Program-made: the position numbers and the translations under genes
Assembly (NCBI RefSeq): GCF_000204415.1
Contig: NC_015416.1
Location: forward strand, 2,480,001-2,544,000
DNA from: Methanothrix soehngenii GP6
Lineage (GTDB): Archaea; Halobacteriota; Methanosarcinia; Methanotrichales; Methanotrichaceae
Length of the DNA: 64,000 nucleotides
Reading direction: 5' to 3'
Notes under the pieces: generated by a model
Told to the model about the DNA's origin: nothing
Database searches by the model: none
Seen by the model: only the letters and a program-made list of their open reading frames with translations
Part shown: piece after piece, positions 33,735 to 43,027 of the stretch
Position numbering within the stretch: position 1 is the first letter of the stretch
Layout of the letters: each line of letters begins with the position of its first letter

Positions 33735-35192
33735 CATGCGTCTTCGGTTAGCAGATCATTCCTAGCACAATCGTTATAAATGCACATTAATTTATCTTCT
33801 GAAATAGTTCATCTAATAAGATTTATATGGAATATGTGATACTATATTCAATCCAAGGGATTAGCATGCGAAAAGGAGTATCACAAATTGAGAAAGATAT
33901 AGTCGAGCAAGAACTAACCAGGATGTTTGAATCCAAGTGGATTCGAGATAAAGCAAGAGAGAGCGGATTGATCGAAAGAGAAAGAAAGATTGATCCAGTG
34001 ATAATGTTTTGGACTCTCGCTATCGGCTATGGCTCACAGTTGTATCGAACTATAGTGGAGTTGAAACGCGTTTACGAAGTCAGAGGGAAAGTATCAATTT
34101 CAGACAGCAGTTGGCATGATCGTTTCACTCCAGAACTGGTAAAATTTCTCAGAGAATGTGTGATTCACGGCATAGAGCACATTTCTGAAGAACCCAGTAG
34201 GATTTTGGGTGACCGTCTAGCTAGCTTTCGGGATGTAATGATTCAAGATAGCACTATTATTCGGCTTCATAAAAGCCTTGCTGATAAGTGGCCAGCCACT
34301 CGTTCCCGAAAAGTGGCTGCAGGAGTAAAAGTGGCATTTTTAACAAGTGCCATAGCCAATAGTCCAAAAAGCATTTCGATACTGCCTGAGAATACCAACG
34401 ATGTAAAGACCTTAAAAATAGGTCCCTGGGTAAAAGATATAATATTATTAATAGATCTAGGATTTTACAAATATCAACTGTTCAGCAGGATAGTTGAAAA
34501 CGGCGGATCCTTTGTCTCTCGCCTCAAGAGCAATGCAAATCCCTTAATAGTAGGAACAAATCAGGTACGCAATACCCGTGGCGTTGATCTAAACGGGAAA
34601 CATTTGAAAGATATTAAACTAGAAAAATCCGATGATATTTTTGATGTAAATGTGGAAGTATCATTTGACCGAAGATCCTATCGCGGCGAGAGCAAAAAAG
34701 ATAATAAGATATTTAGATTAGTCGCCATTTATAATACCGAAGCAGAAGAACATCACTTTTATCTAACTAATATTTCATCAGATATATTAAATGCTTCAGA
34801 GGTTGCAGCGGTTTATTCTGGGAGATGGGAAGTCGAACTCATCTTCAAAGAATTGAAGAGCAGATATGCGCTAGATCAGATAACAACAAAGAGCCCATAC
34901 GCGATTGAGGCCTTAATCTGGGTCTCAATTTTGACGCTTCTTGTCAGCAGAAAATTGTATTCGATAGTGCGAAAACTAAATCCCGGTGCCAAAATGGTTC
35001 GCTTTACTCAATTGAGATGGAGTAACATCTTTGTCCAAAATTCCTCGCATCTATTGTCTGCGATATTGGATTACCTTGGAATAGAGCATGATTTCTCTAC
35101 AGTCTTAAATGTGTGTTCAAGTGAGGCACTTGATCCGCATGTCAATAGAGAACGATTCAGGGAGGGATTGTGGTCTTAACCGAAGACGCATG
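33735..35192 (+). mobile_element. IS4-like insertion sequence (1458 bp) nested in tnpB
   Basis: Flanked by a 10-bp duplication TAAGGTATCC (33725-33734 and 35193-35202). Ends carry a perfect 16-bp inverted repeat CATGCGTCTTCGGTTA / TAACCGAAGACGCATG. One intact transposase gene. Its 10-bp duplication and YREK motif fit the IS4 (ISH8-like) group. Confidence 0.93.
33866..35179 (+). CDS. IS4-family DDE transposase
   Basis: About 437 aa from ATG 33866, which has AAGGGAT 5 nt upstream; an ATG at 33827 is less likely because a TATA-like TTTATATGG lies just before it. The DDE residues are in 'DVMIQDSTIIRL', 'ILLIDLGFYKY' and 'YSGRWEVELIFKELK'; the last is the IS4 YREK signature (Y-x2-R-x3-E-x6-K). 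The C-terminal region is helical. The frame is complete and the inverted repeats intact, so the element may still be able to move. Confidence 0.92.
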   Translation: MRKGVSQIEKDIVEQELTRMFESKWIRDKARESGLIERERKIDPVIMFWTLAIGYGSQLYRTIVELKRVYEVRGKVSISDSSWHDRFTPELVKFLRECVIHGIEHISEEPSRILGDRLASFRDVMIQDSTIIRLHKSLADKWPATRSRKVAAGVKVAFLTSAIANSPKSISILPENTNDVKTLKIGPWVKDIILLIDLGFYKYQLFSRIVENGGSFVSRLKSNANPLIVGTNQVRNTRGVDLNGKHLKDIKLEKSDDIFDVNVEVSFDRRSYRGESKKDNKIFRLVAIYNTEAEEHHFYLTNISSDILNASEVAAVYSGRWEVELIFKELKSRYALDQITTKSPYAIEALIWVSILTLLVSRKLYSIVRKLNPGAKMVRFTQLRWSNIFVQNSSHLLSAILDYLGIEHDFSTVLNVCSSEALDPHVNRERFREGLWS

Positions 35193-35812
35193 TAAGGTAT
35201 CCAAGGATCTCATAGAATTTGCTGTAGATAACGGCGTTTCGGCAATCGGCATGGAAGATTTGACGGGCATCAGGAAGAGAACGGAAAACAAAGTCTCCAC
35301 AGAATTCAGGTACGAGCATAGCAGTTGGGCATTCAGGCAACTACAGGCTTTTGTGGAATACAAAGCCAAAGAGACCGGGATAGCTATAATTTACGTAAAT
35401 CCTGAATATACTTCCCAAACTTGCCCCAGATGTAACCACATCAGCCGAAATAACCGCTGCGGCGTAGCCTTCAGGTGCGAAAAATGCGGTTACGAAACCC
35501 ATGCCGACAGAGCTGGTGCTATGAACATAGAGCACCGAACACGAGACTTGAGGTATATCCTGGAGTCTCAGGGCGGTAATGTCAGCCCGCCAGACGCGAC
35601 ACGACTTTTTGCGTAGTCGCAAGCCGCGCCCTTCAGGACGCGGTAGTTGACTTGATCAAGATGGTTAGGTAAATAAATGATCAAGATGATCAGCCATGCA
35701 CCATCACTGACAGAATGGCAAAAATGCATAGCCAGCAAAACACTGCAATAACGGCCAGGCTCAATTGATGATAAAAAAAGATATAATAAATGGATTATAA
35801 GAGGCAGGCAAA

Positions 35813-36985
35813 ATGGATTATGTTCTTCACCCCAAGTCAGAGATCGATAGCAGGATAAAAAAGCTAAAAGATCGGATGGACGACATCGACGGAGCCCTTC
35901 TATTTCAGGCGGTGGACATGTGCTACTTCTCTGGAACCGCCCAGGACGGACTGGTCTACATACCCAGAGACGGCGAGCCGATTATTATGATGAAAAGAAG
36001 CCTGGTGAGGGCAAAAGAGGAGTCGCCCCTGGAGGTCCGGCCGCTAAAGAATATGAGAAATCTAAAAGAGGACCTGGGCATCAAAACGAGCGCTACCATT
36101 GGCCTGGAGATGGATGTCCTTCCCTGCAGCTTCTACTTTAGGGTGAACAAGGCCCTGGAGGATGCTTCTTTTGTCGATGTTGCCGAGAGGATCAAGCATA
36201 TCCGCTCAGTCAAGTCAGAGTTCGAGATAAAACTGGCCAAGGAAGCTGCACAGATGCTGGTGGAGGGATTCTCCACCGTTCCGGATCATATTAAAGAGGG
36301 AATGACTGAGGTGGAGCTGATGTGCCGCATGGAATCGGAGATGAGGCTGATGGGCCATCAGGGATCCCTGCGCTTTCGCCGCTTCAACAGCATCGTTCCC
36401 ATAGGCCATATAATGTCCGGATCGAGCGCTGCCATCCCCAGCTTCCTGGCCTCGCCCACCGGCGGCAAGGGAACCTCGGTGGTGTTTCCTCATGGTCCAG
36501 GCTACAGAAAGATAAAGAGAAACGAACCGGTATTTGTGGACACGGTGGGCATCTGCAATGGATATATCGCCGATGCCACCAGGATCTTCTCTTTGGGCAA
36601 GATCGAGCCGGAGCTCGTGGAGGCCTACGAGGCCTCCTGCCAGATCGAGGAGGCCATCGCCAGGGAGATGAAGCCGGGCAGGACGGCTAGAGAGCTGTTC
36701 GAGCTCTCAGAATCAGAGGGGGCGCGCCTGGGCTATGGCGATTTCCTGGGTGGACCGGTAGGGAGCAAATGCGGCTTTGTGGGTCACGGTGTAGGTCTTG
36801 AGCTGGATGAGTATCCGGTGCTCGCCCCGCTGGACCACAAGATCCAGGAAGGGATGACCATCGCCGTGGAGCCCAAGATCATCTATCCGGGCAAAGGTGT
36901 TTTAGGGGTGGAGGACACCTTCCTGACGACATCATCTGGAGCCCTGAGGCTGACGGAGATGCCCCTGGAGATCTGGGAGGTCTGA
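35813..36985 (+). CDS. M24-family metallopeptidase (Xaa-Pro dipeptidase-like)
   Basis: 390 aa. Residues ~1-130 are a creatinase-like N-terminal domain; 'IKHIRSVKSEFEIKLAKEAA' is the linker typical of prolidases. The pita-bread catalytic domain has its metal ligands: two Asp in 'VFVDTVGICNGYIADATR', His in 'FVGHGVGLELDE', and Glu in 'TIAVEPKI' and 'GVEDTFL'. It should be a cytosolic dinuclear-metal aminopeptidase or prolidase. It starts a new transcription unit 160 nt after the tnpB element; AGGCA-type ribosome signal is weak. Confidence 0.88.
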   Translation: MDYVLHPKSEIDSRIKKLKDRMDDIDGALLFQAVDMCYFSGTAQDGLVYIPRDGEPIIMMKRSLVRAKEESPLEVRPLKNMRNLKEDLGIKTSATIGLEMDVLPCSFYFRVNKALEDASFVDVAERIKHIRSVKSEFEIKLAKEAAQMLVEGFSTVPDHIKEGMTEVELMCRMESEMRLMGHQGSLRFRRFNSIVPIGHIMSGSSAAIPSFLASPTGGKGTSVVFPHGPGYRKIKRNEPVFVDTVGICNGYIADATRIFSLGKIEPELVEAYEASCQIEEAIAREMKPGRTARELFELSESEGARLGYGDFLGGPVGSKCGFVGHGVGLELDEYPVLAPLDHKIQEGMTIAVEPKIIYPGKGVLGVEDTFLTTSSGALRLTEMPLEIWEV

Positions 36986-37057
36986 GGCTTTGTCGATGGG
37001 ATCAGAGGGTGCAGATCCGGTTTTGGGTTTTTGTGACGCTCCGTCGGGACAACTTCG

Positions 37058-38041
37058 CTAGAGGAGCTCCGCCTCAGTCTCATTTGCCATAACCTGGATG
37101 GATCCAAAACCTCTGGAGCTGGCATTCAGTGGGCGCCAGCTGTTCATGTACTGATTCACGATCACCGGATCGTAGTACTCTATGATCCAATTCCCTTCTT
37201 TTTCGGAGGCGTTGATGGCTACTGCACTGGATCTCCACCGGAAGAGCTTGACCTGGGGGAGGCTCTCAGCTCTTTTGAGGGCTTCGTCCAATCCGTCTTT
37301 ATGGAGCGGGGCATTTTGGTGAAGATAGGATGCATTATCCGGCAGCAATCCAGTAAAGATATTGAACTTGGATATCAGGAAACTATTGTTATTGCTATCG
37401 TTTTTCAGCATGATCCACTGGAAGAGATTTGAGTCCGGATAGATCTTGAAGCCGTCATCATGAAAACCATTCGCCATATCTTTGCCCTCCAGCCTTATTC
37501 CGCTTATGACCAAAAGAAATATGAGAAAGGCGGCGGACACCTTTTTATCGATTTTCATCTCTGGCCGGTCCCGGAAGAGCTTCGCCATAAATAGAAGGGT
37601 AGCGATCATTATCACGATCTCTATCCGGCTGAAGATCTCGGCTGAGTACCTGGCAGCGGTCAGAGGATAGAAGAGGGGAACGCCTCCTGAGGTGAGAAAG
37701 TCTAAGAAGAGGTGGCTGATGATTCCTGCATAGGAATAGGCCAGGGTCGTGGCTGAGAACTGCAGGTCTTCAGTAACGATACCCCTGGACCTGGTCTTTA
37801 TCCAGCCGCGAGAGACCAGAAAGAGGAGGATTGCTGCCACGAAGAAGCCGAAGAGGAAAGTATGGGTGAAACCCCTGTGCACTATGAGATAAGAGGTCGG
37901 ATGGATCTGATTGATCCAGACCACCAGCACGTCCAGGTCGGGAGCTATTCCGCCGAGCACCAGGGCGGCAAGATAATCTCTCCTGATCCTCAAGAAGCGG
38001 CCCAAGAGATAGGGAAGCAATGCATGGGAGAAGAAGTCCAT
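37058..38041 (-). CDS. YdjM/DUF457-type membrane metal-dependent hydrolase
   Basis: 327 aa. The N-terminal half is a polytopic membrane domain with the His/Asp signature of this family: 'MDFFSHALLPYLLG', 'GGIAPDLDVL', 'HRGFTHTFLFGFF' and 'GIISHLFLDFLTSGGVPLF'. The C-terminal ~150 residues are a soluble, probably extracellular domain with a strand-rich pattern and three Asn-linked sequons ('NASYLHQ', 'INASEKE', 'LNASSRG'). TTG 38044 directly precedes the ATG used here. Family function is loosely 'hydrolase'; substrate unknown. Confidence 0.82.
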   Translation of the reverse strand: MDFFSHALLPYLLGRFLRIRRDYLAALVLGGIAPDLDVLVVWINQIHPTSYLIVHRGFTHTFLFGFFVAAILLFLVSRGWIKTRSRGIVTEDLQFSATTLAYSYAGIISHLFLDFLTSGGVPLFYPLTAARYSAEIFSRIEIVIMIATLLFMAKLFRDRPEMKIDKKVSAAFLIFLLVISGIRLEGKDMANGFHDDGFKIYPDSNLFQWIMLKNDSNNNSFLISKFNIFTGLLPDNASYLHQNAPLHKDGLDEALKRAESLPQVKLFRWRSSAVAINASEKEGNWIIEYYDPVIVNQYMNSWRPLNASSRGFGSIQVMANETEAELL

Positions 38042-38216
38042 CAAGGCAGTTTAGCTCATCATGGCTATTTTTGCTTTTTGGAAACGGCCTTTGTCCAGAA
38101 CAAAATAAAAAAGTATAGATGAGATCAACTGTCAGATGGTCGCAGGCATCTGGGCAGGCTCCTGATTTACCTATGATTCTGCGCCCCAGGCACCTGGCTA
38201 CCCCTGGCCTTGATCT

Positions 38217-39002
38217 TTATTGTGCCAGTCCAAATGTATTAACGGGTGGCTCTGCTGAGACAGAGTCCGGGGATAGGATTTGATCTGTCTGATTCATCTG
38301 CCCCGAGATACCCTCCGGATCTGCTTGATCAGCCTGAACTGGCTGACCAGCAGGGATGGCCTGATCTGCATTGCCGGAGATGGGCTGCCCAGGATAGGGC
38401 ATGATCATCAGATATGGCCCCTGGCCGCTCTCTTTAGACAGAAAGTCGATCTCAGTCGTGCTGTTGCCAATGGCCTCCAGGAGGAATGATACCTTGTCCC
38501 CTCTTCCCTTTGCCTGCATGAGCTTTTGGGAGACGTCGAAGGCATAGATATCATCGCCATCGCTATTGGTGCTCATCAGAGAAAGGTCATTTTTCACTAT
38601 CAGGTTCCTGGCAGGTAGGATGTTGACCAGGAAGGTGGTTATATCGGATTGCTCATCCCAATCCGAGCCGATGGTCACCAGAGCCACAATGCCTGAGCGA
38701 TCCATCTGGCGCACCGATGCTGCTTTGAGCACCAGAATTGCGATGTCGTCATCGGCAATGTCTATGCCGGAAAGGTTGAATTGTATTAATGGAACCCCGG
38801 GATAGCTGTTCAAAGTGGTATTGTTTGCATCCGGCACATTGGTGGCGCAAAGCAGTGTATCGCTCTGGTTGTATACCGTCTCATTTCCCGTTCCCAGGCT
38901 GACATAAACGTCCTGGGAAGCGGGAATCTCTGTCGCCTGGCATTGCCCGCAGACGGCGATGACCGCCGCCAGCAGCATGAGAATTATCCCCCTTCTATTC
39001 AT
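38217..39002 (-). CDS. Exported DNRLRE-like surface protein
   Basis: 261 aa. Signal peptide at residues 1-~23 ('GIILMLLAAVIAVCGQCQA'). Residues ~28-205 have the DNRLRE-like pattern: 'QDVYVSLGTGNETVYN', 'PLIQFNLSGI', 'ILVLKAASVRQMDRSGIVAL', 'YAFDVSQKLMQAKGRGD' and 'VSFLLEAIGN', a beta-sandwich found in archaeal and bacterial surface proteins. The C-terminal ~55 residues are a Gln/Pro/Asp-rich low-complexity tail ('GQPVQADQADPEG'). Asn-X-Thr/Ser sequons are frequent. A similar but shorter protein is at 59534. Surface or sheath role inferred. Confidence 0.7.
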   Translation of the reverse strand: MNRRGIILMLLAAVIAVCGQCQATEIPASQDVYVSLGTGNETVYNQSDTLLCATNVPDANNTTLNSYPGVPLIQFNLSGIDIADDDIAILVLKAASVRQMDRSGIVALVTIGSDWDEQSDITTFLVNILPARNLIVKNDLSLMSTNSDGDDIYAFDVSQKLMQAKGRGDKVSFLLEAIGNSTTEIDFLSKESGQGPYLMIMPYPGQPISGNADQAIPAGQPVQADQADPEGISGQMNQTDQILSPDSVSAEPPVNTFGLAQ

Positions 39003-39385
39003 ATCTCATCTCTCCTCAATCAATTCTTATCCAGATGATATTACATAAAATCGATTCATATTTAAAATTATAGTCTGCAAATCTTTTTTGTGAAGAGAAA
39101 GAAAAATGTAGAGCCACAGGAAGCACTTCTTGGGCGGAAATGCGCGCTGGTTAACAATAGGGCCTGAGGCTGGATGGATGCTTTAGGCTTTTCTATTGGC
39201 AGGTCGTCTTGCTAGCCAGTCTCATCTGCCAGGGGATGGCTTCATGCGCGTAGGGGATTGGGCTCCGAGGAGTCTTCTCGCCCAGGGCAGCGTACTTTTC
39301 TATCTTCTCGATAACCTCCAGAATGCCAGAATGTCAAGGAGCCATTCTCGATCATTCCTCAGAGAGCCACCGCCTCATTCAATTT

Positions 39386-39532
39386 GGCTCCTCGCTATTT
39401 TGTATGGGTGAACTTGAATCGGAACAACTCTATGTCTCCGTGCCTTCTGTGGTGAACCGCTATGCTCTGACCCAATCACAGGGGAACAGAGGCTATATTT
39501 CCTGCCTCACCCACATAATTCAGCGAAGGGCC
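39386..39532. repeat. MITE-like dispersed repeat, copy 4
   Basis: 147 bp. Ends GGCTCCTCGCTATTTTGTAT and ACATAATTCAGCGAAGGGCC, the best-conserved left end of the four copies. It lacks part of the inner arm (only ATCACAGGGGAACAGAGG remains), explaining its shorter length. Located in a 1.26-kb gene-free stretch. Confidence 0.87.
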
Positions 39533-39580
39533 TTCAATTTTAGTTATTTTCAGGGCCTTTATTATTTTTTTACCGCAATA

Positions 39581-39808
39581 CCCCGATGCTTGCATCGGGG
39601 ATAAAGGGCATCCGTGTCCAACTTAGGGATTTGATCAGATCCGAGTAGTACTATCTTTATGCGGCGACGCCTCGGATGCCCCGTCTGCTTGCAGCGGGGT
39701 GCGTCGCCGCCGTTTCACTTCAGTCGATTTCTTGAATCCAGCTGGATTGAGGCTAATATTCTTCACAGCTGTTTTTTTTAGTGGGCGACGCGCGCGATTA
39801 AACGCGCG
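39581..39808. repeat. Cluster of strong hairpins in non-coding DNA
   Basis: Three perfect or near-perfect palindromes: CCCCGATGC-TT-GCATCGGGG (39581-39600); GCGGCGACGC ... GCGTCGCCGC (39661-39710) with an inner CCCCGtCTGC-TT-GCAGCGGGG; and CGCGCG-ATTAAA-CGCGCG (39791-39808). The first two share the same loop design. No coding frame with family character. Could be repetitive extragenic elements or a structured RNA. Confidence 0.55.
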
Positions 39809-40019
39809 GAAGAGCTTTGGCCCCCTCAACGCCGGTGAGGCTTGGATGGAACTATCGAGGTGGTTAAGTCTGATTCCAATCATTTATGGAGCTTTCCTTT
39901 GAGAGGCCCATCGCTGTAGATGCGATCTTTGAGCGGATCGCCCGCCACTTTCCCGATGCCCGGGGGCGGATGCTAAAATTAAATATCCCTGCCTTCAGAC
40001 CCGTCATCTGATTCTTCTT

Positions 40020-40215
40020 CAGTCGATATGACTCACTTTGACCGTGGTTTGTATGCTGGTTGCAGGAATCCCGCATATCTGAGCGAGTCCTTTGTGAGCT
40101 TTGTGTTCTTTGTGGTTAAATTATTGCACGTGTTATTAATTAAAGATAATTCCTCAACCACATAGAACAGAAGCGATTCACACAGAACGCATAAAGAGAA
40201 CAAAGAGACTTCCAT
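40020..40215. repeat. Imperfect inverted repeat of the 'TTCTTTGTGGTT' type
   Basis: Arms around CTTTGTGTTCTTTGTGGTTA (about 40098-40117) and CCTCAACCACATAGAACAGA (about 40153-40172) face each other over an AT-rich centre. Similar arms occur as dispersed elements in many prokaryotic genomes. No gene. Confidence 0.45.
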
Positions 40216-40266
40216 GTTTCATCTGCAATTAAGAAGTCTCGTGCAAGCCTTAAATCCAGAAGAGGA

Positions 40267-41844
40267 TCAAAAACCCTGGCATTTGCCAGAGTTCAGCCTC
40301 CCCTCCCCAATCTCCATCCCGCAGTCCAGCGCATTTTCATCCATTGTCAGGCTCTTTCTCTTGCTCGCAAACCTCCACTCAGCCTTCCCATCCATAGAGA
40401 AGTTGCCAATAAGCCGCTGGTCTATGAAGCCGCCCTGCCATGCCGCCATGCGATCGGCAGTGCCATTCACCTGGGCAGAGGTCTCCAGATATGATAGCGA
40501 TTTTCCCAGCTTTGTCTTGTAGCTCAGATTGATCCAGCTTGCCTCATGGTATCTGTCCATCCAGCCCAGATCCCGGTAATCGTTCTCCGCCCGCACATCG
40601 GCAGACCAGCTCTCATCCAGGGCAATCGAGCGATGGGAGAGGTTGAGCGTGCAAGGGGATTGAGAGGCAGAAACACTACGGTCAGCGGATATGCTCGAAG
40701 ATCTATAGTCCAGCTCCTCCTCCGCTCGATAGGTGCCAGAGCCATGCTCGCCGTAAGCCAGTGTCGAGCCGACTATCGGCTTTATCGCCGTGTCCAGAGA
40801 GGCCGAGTAGCTGCGGTTGCCCGCCAGGATCTGGACGCTGTTGGTGATGATGTACCTTTCAAATTCTGTTGAAAGCATGCCACGGGTTGAGGAAAGACCT
40901 ATGCCTGAGACTGTGCCCTCTATATCAGCCTTAGCTGCGGGCTTCACTGTCTTCATGACGATCTTGATCTGGCCGTGCTTGCCTGGAGCTACGGCGGGGA
41001 TGGTCCAGCGGTTGTTGCTGCCCGGATCGGGCGCTGGCTGGGATTCGATGAAGACTGTCTTCGGGTCGTAATTCTCCCTGACCACGATGTCAACGGGCTG
41101 GAAATCGTTGTTCCCATAGGTGATGGTATAGGTGATCTTCCCTCCGGCGGCCGCGCTTTTGGGGCCATACTTGACGTCTTCTTCCTCCAGGGGTTCGAAG
41201 CTGATGATCTCATCGCCAATTCTTATGTAATCGATGAAGGCCGAGGTCACCGGCGCTTTGGAATCTTTATAGAGGGTGATATAGATATGCAATACCTCAT
41301 GCCCTTTTAGCCATTCTTTGAAATCCTCTAGGCCGCCGTGGGGGAAGTTCTTATTGCCATATTTCTCAAATTCGAGGTCAAAGCCATCCAGCTCATTCCA
41401 CTGGCCGTGGGAGAATCCCAGATCCGACCACGACCGGCTAATGGAGCGAATCCTTGCATCCTGAGGGTCTTTGCTCTCGTAGGCACCGCTCTCATCACCA
41501 TCCATATAGAACTCGATCTGAACCTTTCCATTCCCAGCTCCCGGATTCACCCACATACTCATCCTATCGATGTCCTCTATGGCCATGGGCTCATCCAGAT
41601 AAATTCGCGCCCGGACGGTAGTGCCCTTATTGTCCACAGACAGGTCTGCGCAGTTCGACCCGTGAAATGCCGCCTCATCGCTGACCGACCCCTGGGAGTA
41701 CTTCGAGCTACCCAGCCTCCAGTCCAGATCGGTAAGGCCTGCGGCAGGAAAATAACACAATAGCATAAGAATGAGGATCGCCATGATACATGAAAGGTAG
41801 CGGGCGCTCCTCAATAACTTGCCTGGCTTGTATGACTTGCACAT
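40267..41844 (-). CDS. Exported surface protein with DUF11-like domain
   Basis: 525 aa. A hydrophobic signal segment lies at residues ~20-36 ('MAILILMLLCYFPAAG'); GAGGAAG precedes the ATG. Residues ~40-210 form a jelly-roll-like region ('DEAAFHGSNCADLSVDNKGTT', split by turns; 'MSMWVNPGAGNGKVQIEFYM') that resembles carbohydrate-binding or lectin-like beta-sandwiches. Residues ~225-320 match the DUF11/conserved-repeat pattern ('AAAGGKITYTITYGNND', 'DIVVRENYDPKTVF'). The remaining ~200 residues are Ser/Tyr-rich beta strands without family match. No C-terminal membrane anchor is seen. Probably part of the cell surface or sheath. Confidence 0.75.
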   Translation of the reverse strand: MCKSYKPGKLLRSARYLSCIMAILILMLLCYFPAAGLTDLDWRLGSSKYSQGSVSDEAAFHGSNCADLSVDNKGTTVRARIYLDEPMAIEDIDRMSMWVNPGAGNGKVQIEFYMDGDESGAYESKDPQDARIRSISRSWSDLGFSHGQWNELDGFDLEFEKYGNKNFPHGGLEDFKEWLKGHEVLHIYITLYKDSKAPVTSAFIDYIRIGDEIISFEPLEEEDVKYGPKSAAAGGKITYTITYGNNDFQPVDIVVRENYDPKTVFIESQPAPDPGSNNRWTIPAVAPGKHGQIKIVMKTVKPAAKADIEGTVSGIGLSSTRGMLSTEFERYIITNSVQILAGNRSYSASLDTAIKPIVGSTLAYGEHGSGTYRAEEELDYRSSSISADRSVSASQSPCTLNLSHRSIALDESWSADVRAENDYRDLGWMDRYHEASWINLSYKTKLGKSLSYLETSAQVNGTADRMAAWQGGFIDQRLIGNFSMDGKAEWRFASKRKSLTMDENALDCGMEIGEGRLNSGKCQGF

Positions 41845-42206
41845 ACTTCCTCATAATATTTTTTCTGTAGAAAAAGGATTCGGTCCAAAAAGCCCGCACT
41901 GTATAGTTATCACCATCAAAAAGATCCTTCAGGAATTAACTATTGTGAAATCGAAGGGTGAAGCAGCTCGGCCATTGGTCCTGAATTTTTAATTGAAAAA
42001 ATAACCTATATCAGACCTACATAAGCTCTACATGAAAAAAACAGTTATTAACTTCGGAGAGAATCGACTATTGAGCGGTAGGAGAGTGGGGACTTGTCTT
42101 GCCGCCCTGGCAGGAGCAGCAAAGTTGGCAGAATGCCTCCTGCCAGCATATCGCCATTAAGCCATCAAGGCTGTTATCGCTGGTTTATCCACTGGATCGC
42201 AGGCTG
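41845..42206. other. Gene-free spacer
   Basis: AT-rich from about 41990 to 42050 and likely holding the promoter of the surface protein gene near its proximal end. I see no RNA gene, repeat or credible small gene. Confidence 0.4.
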
Positions 42207-42845
42207 CTATTCGCTGCCGGAAGCTAATTCCTCCTCAACCTTGCGCGCTGCCCGGGCTGCCATTCGGGCCAATCTAACCGGCTCCGGCACCCTGCCATCC
42301 AGTGTGAACTTATTTAAGAGAATTCTCGCCTCTTCCACCGTTGCCCCGTGCACGCGCACGAATAGCTCGTAGCCCGTCTTGAGCCTGATCTTCTCCCGCA
42401 TGCCCAGGGAACGGTAGCGCTCGATCTTTTCTTCCGGTTCCGGGAAATATTCGCGCAGGTATTTTTCCAAGCCCTCTGATTCCTCGTAGGTCAGGCAGAT
42501 GAGGGGCCGGCTGACCTCTTCGAACACCGCCACGAGGTCGATGATATTAAACCAGCTTATTGCTGCCCCGCTCAGGAAAAGGGCATTGATATCCCTGCGA
42601 TCCAGCCGGCGACATATCTCCAGGACCGCTCGGGTGGCATCGTCTCCCCCCACACTCGCCCGGGCATAGGCCAGGCCGTCCACCCTTCTGTCTGCGCGCA
42701 TGACCACCCCCGCCAGCATGGACCAGGAACTCATCGGCGGTGAGAGAGTTGTGGATACGGGATCGGAGGATAGGGCACAAGGCCGCTCGAAGCTCTCCGC
42801 AATCCCCAAGACCCGCAGGGCAGGCTTGTTGAGATGAAGTGGCAT
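42207..42845 (-). CDS. DUF99-family protein (UPF0215)
   Basis: 212 aa. 'RVLGIAESFE', 'SWSMLAGVVMRADRRVDGLAY', 'DALFLSGAAISWFNIIDL' style strands and 'RPLICLTYEESEGLEKYLR' match the archaeal DUF99 family, which has an RNase H/endonuclease V-like fold. The C-terminal helix is Ala/Arg/Glu-rich ('LARMAARAARKVEEE'). Activity of the family is not established; the fold suggests nucleic-acid handling. Single-gene unit on the minus strand. Confidence 0.88.
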   Translation of the reverse strand: MPLHLNKPALRVLGIAESFERPCALSSDPVSTTLSPPMSSWSMLAGVVMRADRRVDGLAYARASVGGDDATRAVLEICRRLDRRDINALFLSGAAISWFNIIDLVAVFEEVSRPLICLTYEESEGLEKYLREYFPEPEEKIERYRSLGMREKIRLKTGYELFVRVHGATVEEARILLNKFTLDGRVPEPVRLARMAARAARKVEEELASGSE

Positions 42846-43027
42846 ACATCTACCTTATCATCTCTGCGACAAATAGCATACGGCCGTGATTCAATAATGG
42901 ATCATACCCCGGTCATATAGAACGCGGCCCAGTAGAATGGATGTCGGAATCGCTCATCCTCTCGCAGCTTTCTTTGGGCCTCAGCCTTATAGCAATCTCT
43001 GCCCCTGATCAAAGCTTCGAGATTTTG

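Larger units (their letters stand above)
32960..35616 (+). pseudogene. tnpB: RNA-guided nuclease-like TnpB, frameshifted and interrupted
   Basis: The N-terminus (MQLTKTIILKLDAPD..., 'FSQGMNYASQI') is in one frame to about 33150; 'SQMACNVARQVSGAYKTLQ' continues in another, so there is a frameshift there. The RuvC-like core shows 'GVDVGINCLAVAS' (first Asp), then the gene is cut by the IS4-like element. After it come 'SKDLIEFAVDNG', 'GMEDLTGI' (Glu), the zinc finger 'CPRCN'/'CEKCG' and 'THADRAGAMNI' (last Asp). Joining across one copy of the target duplication gives 'NHKVSKDLIEF' in frame. All catalytic acids survive but the gene cannot produce a whole protein. Confidence 0.9.
32930..35651 (+). 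mobile_element. IS200/IS605-group element (tnpB only), decayed and interrupted
   Basis: Contains a broken tnpB and no tnpA. The right end is recognisable: a hairpin CCGCG-cccttcagga-CGCGG at 35624-35643 followed by TAGTTGAC, the usual form for this group. The left boundary is approximate. It is interrupted by an IS4-like element at 33735-35192. Confidence 0.75.

Noticed and set aside
39699-39902. 67-aa plus-strand frame in the hairpin-rich spacer
   Set aside because: Translation of palindromic repeats; residues are compositionally odd and not conserved in pattern.
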